NCBI GenBank assembly: GCA_016234555.1
Contig: JACRBJ010000044.1
Span: 1-64,000, forward strand
Direction of reading: 5' to 3'
From: Chloroflexota bacterium
GTDB lineage: Bacteria > Chloroflexota > Anaerolineae > Anaerolineales > Villigracilaceae
Length of the DNA stretch: 64,000 bases
Part shown: positions 43,154 to 52,450 of the stretch, piece by piece
Layout of the letters: each line of letters starts with the position of its first letter
How positions within the stretch are numbered: position 1 is the first letter of the stretch
Translations under genes and position numbers: made by a program
The notes under the pieces: model-generated
The model's input: only the letters and a program-made list of their open reading frames with translations
Told to the model about the DNA's origin: nothing
Databases searched by the model: none

Positions 43154-44915
43154 CCACATAACAAACCAGTTGGTCGCCGATCTGGATGTCGTTGAAGCTC
43201 TTGAAACCAACGCCGCACTCGTAGCCCTGACGGATTTCCTTCACATCCTCTTTTTCATGACGCAAGGAGGAGAGGTCGCCCTCGAAGACCACGTCTGCGC
43301 CGCGATAGAGACGCGCGCGCGCGCCACGCCGCAATTCACCTTCGGTCACCTTGCAGCCAGCTACCCGCCCAAACTTGGACGCGGCAAAGACATTCAATAC
43401 CTGGGCGCGCCCAATGACCTTTTCCACGAGTTTTGGCTCCAGCATACCCTTGAGCGCCTTCTCGATGTCCTCGGTCATGCGGTAGATGATTTCATAGAGG
43501 CGGATATCCACGCCTTCCTTTTCAGCCAGACGGCGTCCGTCCACATCCGCCTGGACGTTGAAGCCAACGATAATGGCTTTCGACGCGGCGGCGAGCATCA
43601 CGTCGTTGTTGCCGATATTGCCCGTTTCCGCGTGAAGAATGCGGAGACCGATTTCGCCCCCACCAAGTTTGTTCAATTCGCTGACGATCGGGTCGAGCGA
43701 ACCCTGCACGTCGGCTTTGACGATCAGATTAAGGTCCTTCGCCTCACCCGATTGCACGTTGGCGAACAAATCTTCCAGCGAAAGCTTTTTCTTCGTTTGC
43801 GACAAGGTCTTGGCTGCATCCGCGCGTTCCGCAACAATACTGCGCGCCTCTTTTTCGGAAGCCACCACCTGGAAAATATCACCGGCTGAGGGCATGCCGC
43901 TTAGCCCCATCACCGCCACAGGAGTGGATGGACCCGCTTTTTTGATGGGCTTGCCTTTGTAATCTGTGATCGCGCGCAATTTGCCGTAGGCGGTCCCCGC
44001 CACCACAATATCGCCCGCGCTGAGCGTTCCATTTTGAACGAGCAGGGTCGCCATCACGCCTTTGGATTTGTCCAATTCGGCTTCGATGACCGTGCCGATG
44101 ACTTTTCCGGCGGGGTTGGCTTTGATCTCGACGCTGTCCGCGACGAGCAAAATACCTTCGAGCAGGTCGTCGATACCCTGCTTTTGTTTCGCTGAAACAG
44201 GGACAACCATGGTGGTGCCGCCCCAGTCATCGGGGACGAGTTCAAGCTCAGCCAGTTGCTGTTTTACACGGTCGGGGTTGGCGTTGGCTTTATCCACCTT
44301 GTTCAGCGCCACCAGCATGGGAACACGAGCCGCCTTTGCGTGCGCAATGGCTTCGCGGGTCTGCGGCATCACACCGTCGTCGGCGGCTACCACCAGCACC
44401 ACGATATCCGCGCCCTGGGCGCCACGCGCGCGCATTTGGGTAAACGCGGCGTGACCGGGCGTGTCGAGGAAGGTGATCAACCGTCCCTTCTTTTCAACCT
44501 GATATGCGCCGATGTGCTGGGTGATTCCACCCGCTTCCCCTGCGGCAACTTCGGTCTGGCGGATGGCATCCAAAAGGCTGGTCTTGCCGTGGTCAACGTG
44601 ACCCAAAATGGTAACAACGGGCGGACGTGGTTTCAAAAATGTGCTGTTTTCACCGGCAATCATCTGTCGCCAGTGCGGCACTTCCCCCGTCTCTTCCTTC
44701 TTTTCCTCTTCGACGGCTTCGAGAACCGCTTCCAGTCCATACTCCCCAACCACAATCGCGGCGGTATCGAAATCGACCGTCTGGTTGATGGTTGCCATGA
44801 CACCGTTGGTCATCAATTTTTTGATCAGGTCGATGGGGCTTTTCCCAATTTTCGACGCCAGATCGCGGATCACGATATTGGCGGGTAATTCGATTTTGTT
44901 TCCGTTGCTGCTCAT
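43146..44915 (-). CDS. infB: Translation initiation factor IF-2
   Basis: The 589-residue GTPase brings initiator tRNA to the ribosome. A short IF2_N domain ([25 protein letters not shown]) is followed by the G domain with GHVDHGKTS (G1), DTPGHAAF (G3) and NKVDK (G4), then domains II-IV. It lacks the long charged N-terminal region of proteobacterial IF-2. The N-terminus begins MSSNGNK behind GGAGGTGGC. Confidence 0.96.
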   Translation of the reverse strand: MSSNGNKIELPANIVIRDLASKIGKSPIDLIKKLMTNGVMATINQTVDFDTAAIVVGEYGLEAVLEAVEEEKKEETGEVPHWRQMIAGENSTFLKPRPPVVTILGHVDHGKTSLLDAIRQTEVAAGEAGGITQHIGAYQVEKKGRLITFLDTPGHAAFTQMRARGAQGADIVVLVVAADDGVMPQTREAIAHAKAARVPMLVALNKVDKANANPDRVKQQLAELELVPDDWGGTTMVVPVSAKQKQGIDDLLEGILLVADSVEIKANPAGKVIGTVIEAELDKSKGVMATLLVQNGTLSAGDIVVAGTAYGKLRAITDYKGKPIKKAGPSTPVAVMGLSGMPSAGDIFQVVASEKEARSIVAERADAAKTLSQTKKKLSLEDLFANVQSGEAKDLNLIVKADVQGSLDPIVSELNKLGGGEIGLRILHAETGNIGNNDVMLAAASKAIIVGFNVQADVDGRRLAEKEGVDIRLYEIIYRMTEDIEKALKGMLEPKLVEKVIGRAQVLNVFAASKFGRVAGCKVTEGELRRGARARLYRGADVVFEGDLSSLRHEKEDVKEIRQGYECGVGFKSFNDIQIGDQLVCYVVE

Positions 44916-45017
44916 AAGCCACCTCCTTCTGGTTTGCGAATCTCAATTCAAGATCTGCATATCACTTCATTCCATAACGAGATGCCTGTGAGCGAGTGGC
45001 TAATCGTTCACATGGCT

Positions 45018-45323
45018 TTATCCGTTGGATTCTGCCGGGAGGGCTTTCATGAACTCCTCCAGGCGGACGCGGTCTTCCGCGGTCAATTCCGTCTTCAATG
45101 CGTGAGCCAGGGCACCCCTCATGCCGCGCACCCAGCACTCGCGTTTGTCGTGCAGGTAGGCTCCCCTCCCAGCCAGTTTGCCACTCGGGTCCACACGCAC
45201 CCCGTCAGCCGCGCGGACGATCCGCACCATCTGCCGTTTGGGCAGAATTTCGCGGCATCCCACGCAAGTCCGCTGGGGTACATGCTTCACACGTTGAACA
45301 GGCTTTTTCGTCGTCACCTTCAA
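45018..45323 (-). CDS. ylxR: YlxR (DUF448) family RNA-binding protein
   Basis: This small 101-residue protein between nusA and infB has the family signature RTCVGCREILPKRQMVRIVR and GRGAYLHDKRECW. The fold binds nucleic acid and in other bacteria YlxR influences RNase P or transcription. The gap to nusA is 15 nt, so it is co-transcribed. Confidence 0.88.
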   Translation of the reverse strand: MKVTTKKPVQRVKHVPQRTCVGCREILPKRQMVRIVRAADGVRVDPSGKLAGRGAYLHDKRECWVRGMRGALAHALKTELTAEDRVRLEEFMKALPAESNG

Positions 45324-45338
45324 ATCACCCGAAGGATG

Positions 45339-47249
45339 CTACTCCCAATTGCCGTCAGCGTCGTCGCCGCCGCCGCGCTTGTGAATCTTGCGTCCAACAA
45401 CTTCACCCAGATCCTCGTCGAACTGGAGTTCGACGGCTTTCTTCTTGCCCTTCTTACCCTTCTTCTTGTCACCGGCGGCATCTTCCTCGCCGCCATCGGC
45501 ATTCTGGAAGATTTCGGGCTTCATCTTGAACAGCTCATCGAGGGCGACGCCGTCCTTGGCATGTTCGTCATCCTCGACGACTTCGGCGGGCTTCTTCTCT
45601 TTCTTGTCAGCCTGTTTCTTCGTCGCAGGCGTTTCTTCAACCGTAACAGGTTCCGCTGTGGGGGCGACCATAGCCACAGGCTCCAACACAGCTTCGGGTT
45701 GAGGTTCAGGCTCGGGCGCGGAAACGGGAGCGGGGACGGGTTCAGGTTCGGGGAAGGTCAACGCGGCGAGGCATTCCTCGATATTCTGCATGGCTTTGGA
45801 GCCGATGCCCGGCAGGCCAAGCACCTTGTTGGCGTCGGTCTTGAGGACGAACATCAAGCTGCCGATGGTTTCGTATCCGGCTTCGGTGAGGATGTTGAAG
45901 ATGTGTTCCTTCATGCCAGCCTGTTCGAGCGGCATGTTGAACGCAGCCACCGGGACGTCGGCGCGGGCGGCAGTGATGCGTTCCTCCTCCACACGGATGG
46001 CTTCTTCCTTGATCTGGATGGTGCGGCGCTCGACGCGGTCGACAAACTGACCCAGCGCGGTGTATTCCTCCGGCGTGATCGGGCGGTTGTCCGCCTTCTT
46101 TGCCAGAATTTCCTCGATTTGCGGAATCGATTCCACAGCGGCGGGAACCATCGCGGCAAGTTCGGGGTCGCCCTGCAATTTCCTGAGCGCGTCGCCGGAG
46201 GCTTCGCTCAACGATTTGATGTCGATGCGCCAGCCGGTCAACTTGGCGGCGAGACGCGCATTCTGTCCGTCGCGCCCAATGGCAAGGCTCAACTGGTCCT
46301 CGCCCACCACGACGGTTGCGGTGCGCGCGTTTTCACTGTCCACCAGATAAACGCCGCTCACACGCGCCGGGCTGATGGCTTTGGAAATATAGACGATGGG
46401 ATCGGGATCCCATTGGATGATGTCGATCTTTTCGTCGTGCAGTTCCTTGACGATTGCCTGGATGCGCACGCCTTTTATGCCCACGCACGCGCCCACCGGG
46501 TCGATGCCGGCCTGGGTGGCGGAAACAGCCACCTTGGCACGGGCGCCCGGTTCGCGCGCAATTGCGCGGATTTCGACAATGCCATGATAGATTTCGGGGA
46601 CTTCATTTTCGAGCAGGCGGCGCAGGAAGTTGCGGTGTGCGCGGGAAAGGATGATCTGCGGTCCGCGTGTGCCGTCCTTGACTTCCATCACCACGGCGCG
46701 GATACGGTCATGTAACTTGAGCCGCTCGCCGGGGATTTTCTGGTTGTTGGGCATCACCCCTTCGGCTTTCATATCCAGCCCGATGGTGGTGCTTTGCGCG
46801 TTGGTGGTTTGCACAATGCCCGAAACGATCTCGCCCACCTGCCGCTCGAAATATTGCATCTGGTTCGAACGTTCGGCCTCGCGGATGCGCTGCTGAATCA
46901 CCTGGCGCGCGGTCTGCGCAGCAACACGACCAAAGTCTGCAGGAGTGGTTTCCACCACCACCATGTCACCGACTTGGGCTTCGGGGTTGACCTTGCGCGC
47001 CACGTCCAGCAATACCTCGGTGCGGTCATCCACCACGTTATCTTCGACCACTTCCTTCTCGGCGTAAACGGTAACGACTCCGGTGTCAGGGTCAAGCTTG
47101 GCTTCCACATGTTGTGCTGTGGACGCGCTAACAGCTCGCCGGTATGCGGATACCATCGCGGACTCAATCGCGAAGACCACCACGTCTTTGGCGAGTTGTT
47201 TTTCTTCAAGCATCTCATTGAATGCGAGTGCAAATTCGTTCTTAGCCAT
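45339..47249 (-). CDS. nusA: Transcription termination/antitermination protein NusA with long C-terminal tail
   Basis: The protein has 636 residues. The N-terminal domain (1-130), S1 domain, and two KH domains ([38 protein letters not shown]) are followed by helix-hairpin-helix repeats (about 345-500). The last 130 residues form a Pro/Glu-rich then Lys/Asp-rich tail, unlike the short end of most NusA proteins, possibly a disordered interaction tail. A terminator-like hairpin lies in its leader. rimP is not next to it. Confidence 0.94.
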   Translation of the reverse strand: MAKNEFALAFNEMLEEKQLAKDVVVFAIESAMVSAYRRAVSASTAQHVEAKLDPDTGVVTVYAEKEVVEDNVVDDRTEVLLDVARKVNPEAQVGDMVVVETTPADFGRVAAQTARQVIQQRIREAERSNQMQYFERQVGEIVSGIVQTTNAQSTTIGLDMKAEGVMPNNQKIPGERLKLHDRIRAVVMEVKDGTRGPQIILSRAHRNFLRRLLENEVPEIYHGIVEIRAIAREPGARAKVAVSATQAGIDPVGACVGIKGVRIQAIVKELHDEKIDIIQWDPDPIVYISKAISPARVSGVYLVDSENARTATVVVGEDQLSLAIGRDGQNARLAAKLTGWRIDIKSLSEASGDALRKLQGDPELAAMVPAAVESIPQIEEILAKKADNRPITPEEYTALGQFVDRVERRTIQIKEEAIRVEEERITAARADVPVAAFNMPLEQAGMKEHIFNILTEAGYETIGSLMFVLKTDANKVLGLPGIGSKAMQNIEECLAALTFPEPEPVPAPVSAPEPEPQPEAVLEPVAMVAPTAEPVTVEETPATKKQADKKEKKPAEVVEDDEHAKDGVALDELFKMKPEIFQNADGGEEDAAGDKKKGKKGKKKAVELQFDEDLGEVVGRKIHKRGGGDDADGNWE

Positions 47250-47301
47250 GTTCCCTGCTCCGTCTTACTCCTGTACCATTTGTTATTGTGATTACAATCA
47301 A

Positions 47302-47325
47302 AAAAAGTGGGGAAACCCACTTTTT
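47302..47325 (-). terminator. Terminator-like hairpin in the nusA leader
   Basis: AAAAAGTGGG pairs with CCCACTTTTT around GAAA. On the minus strand it is followed by a run of seven T, about 53 nt before the nusA start. No minus-strand gene is upstream, so it is a candidate attenuator of nusA rather than the end of another transcript. Confidence 0.6.
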
Positions 47326-47479
47326 GATGTCGTCTCTATTGGGTTGTCCGTCCGCGCCAGATTTTAGCATAGAGGCATTGAAGGCGCAAGGCTTGATTAA
47401 GATGTTGAATTGCTTTGCAATAAAATTTGGTCGGCTGCGACTCTGAGTCCATCAGTTCACCTGCCCTGTGGGTGCTGAT

Positions 47480-47505
47480 GAGTTGGACGGCAAGCTGTCC
47501 GACTC
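47480..47505. repeat. GAGTC-type hairpin
   Basis: GAGTTGGACGG and CTGTCCGACTC pair imperfectly around a short loop. The shape and ends match the perfect hairpin at 58030-58067 and the stem at 4691-4712, so it is probably a member of a dispersed hairpin family. Confidence 0.45.
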
Positions 47506-47557
47506 CAGAGGCAATTTACCGAGAATAAAAATATCATTAGAGTTCCCGATGTGCGGC

Positions 47558-47585
47558 TTGTGTTTTTGAGATTTGAAAATATAAT
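47558..47585 (+). promoter_or_regulatory. Candidate sigma-A promoter for the flavoprotein gene
   Basis: TTGTGT at 47558-47563, a 16-nt spacer and a perfect TATAAT at 47580-47585. The expected start of transcription, near 47592, lies about 37 nt before the ATG at 47629. The -35 box is only partly matched. Confidence 0.5.
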
Positions 47586-47628
47586 TACTACAAAAATTAT
47601 CCAAATTAAGTTTACGGAGGCGCAGGAA

Positions 47629-48939
47629 ATGGAAGCAACGTATTATGTTGCCGTCATCGGGGCGGGACCGGCAGGATTGTTTGCCGCGAAGGAATTACTC
47701 GGTCAGGGGGTGCGGGTGGCAGTGTTCAACCGCGACATCAAACCGGGCGGGCTGGTCGAGTATGGTATTTATCCCGACAAGCACAATATGAAACAAATGC
47801 TTCGGCAGCAGTTCCGTCCAATCATGGAAAATCCCAAACTGGATTACTACGGAAACGTGGTTATCGCCAACAACGGCGATTTTACTTTCGAAGAGTTGCA
47901 AGGCATGGGTTTCGACGCCATCATCGTCGCGGCGGGAGCACAGGGCACGAAGTGGCTCGGCCTGGAAGGCGAGGAACTCGATGGCGTGTATCATGCCAAG
48001 GACGTGGTCTACGGCTACAACAGCCTGCCGCCCTACAGCCAAAAGAAGTTCCGCATCGGCAAGCGCTGTGCCATCATCGGCGCGGGCAACGTGATGGTGG
48101 ACGTGGCGCGGCACCTCATCCAAAAGAAAAACGTGGATGAAGTGATCGTGGTCAACCGTCGCGGACCTGCCGAAGTAAACTTCACCAAGGACGAGATGAA
48201 GCACATCATCGCCAACCTGGATATGGATGCCTTCGAAGAGGAAATGAAGCGAGTGACTCCCCTCCTGCAAGCGGCTGGACAAGACCCCGAAGCTGGTCGC
48301 AAGAGAATTCTCGAATCCCAGCCCAAAGCGGATCCAAAGATCGCCGGAGGCAAAATCCGCTTCTATTTCCTCGCCTCACCCACCCGCATGATCGGCGCGG
48401 ACGGTTCGGTGGTCAAACTGGAAGTGGAGGAAAACATCCTCATCAACCGGGACGGTCAGTTTGGCGCGAAGGGTACGGGTATCAAAACTGCGCTCGACGT
48501 GGACACGGTCATCTTCGCCATCGGTGACATGATCGACGAGTCGCTCGGCTTGCAAACTTCTAAAAATGAATTTGTCCAGCAGCGCGAACCGCGCTTCCCC
48601 ATCGACGGCGTATCGTTCGAGACCCCGGTGGAAGGCGTGTTCATCGGCGGCTGGGCGCGAAAAGCCAGCAATGGACTGGTCGGCTACGCCCGCAGGGACG
48701 GCACGCACGCGGCGCAAGCAGTCTGGCAGTTCCTGCAAACCAAACAACCCAACGGCACAGACGCGGACACCGTGGACGCAAGAGTCCGCAGCTTGCACAA
48801 GCCCGTCATCAACAAGGATGACGTCAAGCGGCTGGAAGTCGCCGAAACAGAAGAAGCCAAACGTCGTGGACTTGAGTTCTTCAAGTGCTCCACGAATGAA
48901 GAGATGCTGCAAATCATGGGATTGGTGGAGACGGCGTAA
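47629..48939 (+). CDS. NAD(P)-dependent FAD oxidoreductase, ferredoxin-NADP reductase-like
   Basis: The 436-residue flavoprotein has an FAD-binding GAGPAGLFAAKELL near the N-terminus, an ATG-type GGLVEYGIYPDKH segment as in FprA/GltD-like enzymes, and a NADP-binding loop GAGNVMVDVARHL. The FAD C-terminal motif is GWARKASNGLVGYARRDG. It likely passes electrons between NAD(P)H and a ferredoxin or similar carrier. No glutamate synthase large subunit is near. I start at 47629 behind CGGAGGCGCAGG; an upstream ATG at 47551 lies in the promoter. Confidence 0.85.
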   Translation: MEATYYVAVIGAGPAGLFAAKELLGQGVRVAVFNRDIKPGGLVEYGIYPDKHNMKQMLRQQFRPIMENPKLDYYGNVVIANNGDFTFEELQGMGFDAIIVAAGAQGTKWLGLEGEELDGVYHAKDVVYGYNSLPPYSQKKFRIGKRCAIIGAGNVMVDVARHLIQKKNVDEVIVVNRRGPAEVNFTKDEMKHIIANLDMDAFEEEMKRVTPLLQAAGQDPEAGRKRILESQPKADPKIAGGKIRFYFLASPTRMIGADGSVVKLEVEENILINRDGQFGAKGTGIKTALDVDTVIFAIGDMIDESLGLQTSKNEFVQQREPRFPIDGVSFETPVEGVFIGGWARKASNGLVGYARRDGTHAAQAVWQFLQTKQPNGTDADTVDARVRSLHKPVINKDDVKRLEVAETEEAKRRGLEFFKCSTNEEMLQIMGLVETA

Positions 48940-48943
48940 AGAA

Positions 48944-48977
48944 AAAAACTCCGAAGCCTTTGAGCCTCGGAGTTTTT
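48944..48977 (+). terminator. Rho-independent terminator behind the flavoprotein gene
   Basis: AAAAACTCCGA and TCGGAGTTTTT form an 11-bp stem with an extra inner pairing, beginning 5 nt behind the stop codon and ending in a T-run. Confidence 0.8.
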
Positions 48978-49084
48978 CGTATAGTTTCCTGCTTTCTGAC
49001 GGGATGTGAGCCTGAACTTAGCGAAGTGAACGATCAATCCTACAGGAAACATTTTTTATTATTAGACCTCTTGCATAAGCGAAA

Positions 49085-49913
49085 GACTTTGAACAGATGC
49101 TCCAGGTTGTCGAGACGGGTTTGCGTGATTTTAGCAGACCAACCAAACTATGTCGTGCTGACCAGTTATTGATGACCTTGATGTACTGGCGAGAATATCG
49201 GACTGAATTTCACATTGGATTGACCTATGGTGTGAACGAGTCAACTATCTGTCGTACCATCAAAAGGTTGAAAATGTACTAATCCAGTCGAAACAATTTC
49301 ACCTGCCAGGCAGAAAGGCCCTACAACCAAGCGATACCATCATCGAAATTATGTTGGTGGATGCTACTAAACAGCCGATCGAGCGTCCACACCTGCCCAG
49401 GCGGGCGGTGCCAGGGGAAAAAGACAACGCAGATATTACAGCGGTAAGAAGAAGTGCCACACCCAAAAAGCGCAGTTGATTGCCAATCTCAAAACAGAAG
49501 AAATTCTGGCAACAGACTTTTGTTGTGGCAGTCAACATGATTTTCGATTATTTAATAATAGTTGCTCTACCATCTCGCCAAGCACTTGCGTTTTGGCAGA
49601 TTCTGGCTATCAAGGACTGACACAATTTCATCCAAACAGCCAAACTCCGGTCAAGACAAATAAGCATCATCGATTGAGTAAGGAACAGAAAGCCACCAAT
49701 CGAGCGTTGTCACGAAAACGGATTCTGATTGAAAACATCATTCGTCGCTTGAAAAGCTTTCGCATTTTGAGCAAACGCTATCGAAATCGCCGCAAACGCT
49801 TTTGCTTACGATTTAAACTGATTGCTGCCATTTGCCACATAGAACTTAAAACCAGTCAACCTACCTTTGCAAGAAGTTTAATGAACAAATTGCTCGAATT
49901 GGATTCCGAGTAA
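49085..49913 (+). pseudogene. IS5-family transposase, frameshifted and interrupted
   Basis: Combined frames read EQMLQVVETGLRDF, LMTLMYWREYRTEFHIG, then VDATKQPIERP, then SGKKKCHTQKAQL, VLADSGYQG and RKRILIENIIRRLKSF. This is an IS5-type DDE transposase with the first Asp in VDAT, the second in LADSGYQG and the Glu in IENII. A one-base loss near 49266 shifts frame 2 to frame 1, and the insertion at 49390-49418 shifts it again. The N-terminal 20-30 residues are also missing. Confidence 0.8.
49390..49418. repeat. Small GC-rich hairpin element inserted in the transposase, copy 2
   Basis: The 29 nt between the codons for IERP and RQRRYY are foreign to the transposase family and break its frame. 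They contain CACCTGCCCAGGCGGGCGGT and GCCAGGG, matching 24 of 27 positions of the copy at 13534. CACC/GGTG and GCCC/GGGC arms can fold. This is direct evidence that the unit can insert. Confidence 0.65.
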
Positions 49914-49952
49914 AGGTCAAAAAAAGAAAAGTTGAGGTTAGTGCATTGTTTA

Positions 49953-50834
49953 TTACCCCGCCCGCCAGATGGGACGAGTCAAGCACGTCGGTCCGCCAGT
50001 GCCTTTGAAAGAAATATCTTTCCCTTCATACGTCCACACTTGAGCGCCTGCTTCTTCGAGGCGCTTTTTTGTTACAAGGTTTCCAGCAAGCATCACGCAC
50101 TTGCGCGGCGCGACAGCCAGCACATTACAGCCGAGCGAGTCATATTCCTCGTCGGGGACTTCGACAAACCGAAAACCGCGACCCAGCAACCATTCGCGGA
50201 AGGGAACGGGCATGAGCCGCGAATATACCACCGCCAAGTCTTGGTCCACAATACTGATGAACGACAGGAGGTGTAGACAATCCTGCGGACCTGTCCAACA
50301 CGGAAGTTGTACAGGGAAAATTTCATCCACCGAATCGCCAAGCAACTCTCGCAACTGTCTGAGACCTTCGGCGTTGGTGCGAAAGCCCTGCCCTACTGCC
50401 AGCGTGCGTTCATCCACCCAAAGCACGTCGCCGCCTTCCAGTTTACCGTCGCCTGTGATTCGCCCAATGACAGGCACACCCATTTCCGCCAGATATTTTT
50501 CCGCCACCGTGGGTTCAGGCGCGCGCGCCGCTTTGCCCATGCTGCACAAAATCGCGCCGCGTTCCGAGATCACCAGCGGATCGTGAATGTAAATCGAGTC
50601 CAGACTGGTGGAAGAATCCTCAGATGCAAAGTGAATTTCGAAATCGAATTGTTCAAGAATGCCAACGAACTTTTCATACTCCGCCAGCGAATTCTCGAAA
50701 TCGGGACAACTGAAATACACCAGAGACTGCCATTGCGCTTCGAGATTTTCCTGGCTGATAAATGCCTGCCGCGGATGTTTCAACGCCATGCGGCGAATCG
50801 GCGCATACATCGATTGACAACCGAAGGTTTTCAT
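49953..50834 (-). CDS. Amidinotransferase-fold hydrolase, DDAH/arginine deiminase-like
   Basis: The 293-residue protein has the guanidino-modifying fold with EGGDVLWVDERTLAVGQGFRTN in the centre and a C-terminal KGTGGPTCLTRP, where the catalytic Cys is expected. Relatives hydrolyse dimethylarginine or arginine. The ATG at 50834 overlaps the M20 peptidase stop (ATGA), better than the ATG at 50846. The operon pairing with an ArgE-like peptidase suggests arginine-related salvage, which is inference. Confidence 0.8.
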   Translation of the reverse strand: MKTFGCQSMYAPIRRMALKHPRQAFISQENLEAQWQSLVYFSCPDFENSLAEYEKFVGILEQFDFEIHFASEDSSTSLDSIYIHDPLVISERGAILCSMGKAARAPEPTVAEKYLAEMGVPVIGRITGDGKLEGGDVLWVDERTLAVGQGFRTNAEGLRQLRELLGDSVDEIFPVQLPCWTGPQDCLHLLSFISIVDQDLAVVYSRLMPVPFREWLLGRGFRFVEVPDEEYDSLGCNVLAVAPRKCVMLAGNLVTKKRLEEAGAQVWTYEGKDISFKGTGGPTCLTRPIWRAG

Positions 50835-52093
50835 TTGCCGCACCATTCTGTAATCATCATCGCCACAACCTTCGTAGCGGTCATCACTTCATCGAGCGGC
50901 ACAAATTCATTCACGGCATGAGCCATGCCCACATCACCAGGTCCATAATGGGTGGCAGGGATTTTCGCGTGATTGGTAAACAGCCGCATATCCGAGCCAT
51001 AGGTCACGGCGCGGAAAATAGGAGCGGAGCCAGTCACCTGTTGATGGACTTCACCCAATTTTTGAAGGAACGGATGATCGAGTGGAGTCTCGCCCGATTC
51101 GAACTGACCCTCGAACCATTCAACCCTCGGCGGGTTTTGACTCAGCCACGGATCAGCCTCTGCCGCAAACTGGATCGCCGTCTCCAGAGCTTTTCGCGCC
51201 GCCTCATTGGACTCGCCGGGCAGCACGCCCATGCGTCCCTCCGCGACCACTTCCTCAGGGACGGTTGAATGCCACTCGCCGCCGTGCACCGTTCCGACGT
51301 TGATCGGCGCGATGTTGTTCGGGTCTTCATACAGCGGATGTTTGAAATTGTGGTGTCGTTTATCGTTGAGTTGATTGATGGCATTCAAAAGTAGGACAAA
51401 CTTTTCGATGGCGCTCACGCCATAGGGTTTCATCGCCGCGTGAATCGAACGCCCTTTCACAGTGAGGCGAAAGGTCAGCGCGCCCGACTGCACAGGACAA
51501 AGTTCGAGTTTCGTCGGCTCCAGCAGAATTACGGCGTCTGCTGTATAACCTTTGACGATGGTCGTCAGCGTACCAATCCCTCCCGACTCTTCGCCGATGA
51601 CCGACTCAATCAATACATCGCAGGCGGGACGATAGCCAAGACGCTGCAACACGTCCACTGCGAAAATGCCCGCGCACAAACCCGCCTTCATGTCGCACGA
51701 ACCGCGCCCATACATTTTCCCATCGCGGATTGCGCCGCTCCACGGGGAGCCATCCCAAAGGGTCAGGTCGCCCACTGGAACCACGTCCACATGCCCGTTG
51801 AGAATCAGGGAATGCCCATCGCCAAAGCCAGTCCCCTTCCAGCGCCCCACCACGTTGATCCGCTCCGTCGGCGAGAATCCGTCGTCGCCAAAGGCGGGAT
51901 GCTTCCGCAGGTCATCGAACTTGGAGGGGACAATCTTCACGTCAAGCCCCATGGACTTCAATTTCTCTGCGATCAACATTTGAACCTCGTACTCCTCATT
52001 GGGCAGGCTCGCAGCTTGTACCATTTTTTGCAGAAAGACGATCAGGTCGTCGCGGGCGGCATCCACCGCCCCGGAAAGAAGAGTGATGTCCAT
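50831..52093 (-). CDS. M20 family metallopeptidase, ArgE/DapE-like
   Basis: The 420-residue two-domain enzyme has the metal motifs LNGHVDVVP (HxD), GRGSCDMKAG, IGEESGGIG (EE) and a late His in the GPGDVGMAHAVNE segment. It has a dimerisation domain in the middle. ArgE/DapE enzymes deacylate N-acyl amino acids; the exact substrate is not known. The ATG at 52093 is behind AAAGGAAA; an upstream ATG at 52171 was rejected. Confidence 0.87.
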   Translation of the reverse strand: MDITLLSGAVDAARDDLIVFLQKMVQAASLPNEEYEVQMLIAEKLKSMGLDVKIVPSKFDDLRKHPAFGDDGFSPTERINVVGRWKGTGFGDGHSLILNGHVDVVPVGDLTLWDGSPWSGAIRDGKMYGRGSCDMKAGLCAGIFAVDVLQRLGYRPACDVLIESVIGEESGGIGTLTTIVKGYTADAVILLEPTKLELCPVQSGALTFRLTVKGRSIHAAMKPYGVSAIEKFVLLLNAINQLNDKRHHNFKHPLYEDPNNIAPINVGTVHGGEWHSTVPEEVVAEGRMGVLPGESNEAARKALETAIQFAAEADPWLSQNPPRVEWFEGQFESGETPLDHPFLQKLGEVHQQVTGSAPIFRAVTYGSDMRLFTNHAKIPATHYGPGDVGMAHAVNEFVPLDEVMTATKVVAMMITEWCGK

Positions 52094-52450
52094 AGGGTTT
52101 CCTTTTTTTGGGGATGACAAACATAGTATACCCAAAACATGTCTCCAACCGCTAAAATCTCCACCGGGCAAATGTCAGGAAGCAGATTATGAATGTCTCA
52201 TTAGACATTTATTAATTCGTGCATCCTCCCGCCTTCAAATTCGTATTCCTGAATTAGAATTGGCAGTCTACAAATACATATTTTCTACACATTGATTCGA
52301 TACGCTTAAACATCAGGAATGTGCCTCGAGGAAAGCAGATGGGGAAAGTAAACCAAGCCTTTTTGCACGTCAAAATGGTCTTTTCAACTGAAACGGCACA
52401 TCCAGTACAGCCGCATGAAAAAGCGGGCAAACGCATTTTGGAGAACACCG
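52094..52450. other. Divergent gap with a small hairpin
   Basis: The gap between the M20 peptidase (minus) and the MacA-like gene (plus) is 357 nt. A small stem-loop (AATGTCT, CATT, AGACATT) lies at 52192-52209. No further gene or conserved RNA is recognised. Confidence 0.5.

Larger units (their letters stand above)
47250..47628. other. Divergent intergenic region
   Basis: This 379-base gap separates nusA (minus) and the flavoprotein (plus). It holds a hairpin at 47302-47325, another at 47480-47505 and a good promoter at 47558-47585. No gene or RNA with recognisable structure is seen, and rimP is absent. Confidence 0.6.
49063..49920 (+). mobile_element. Decayed IS5-type element
   Basis: A DDE transposase gene broken into three frames fills this region. 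An AGACCTCTTGCATAAG sequence at about 49064-49079 resembles the left end of IS5 (IS1031-like) elements. No matching right end was found before 49953. The element also carries a 29-nt hairpin insertion at 49390, so it has been inactive for some time. Confidence 0.6.

Noticed and set aside
44934..46715. A 593-codon open frame opposite nusA
   Set aside because: It is the mirror of nusA and ylxR coding sequence, with His/Leu/Gly/Arg-rich nonsense composition and no domain.
47551..47628. Longer start for the flavoprotein
   Set aside because: It covers the promoter-like TATAAT and has no ribosome binding site; the FAD motif follows the ATG at 47629.
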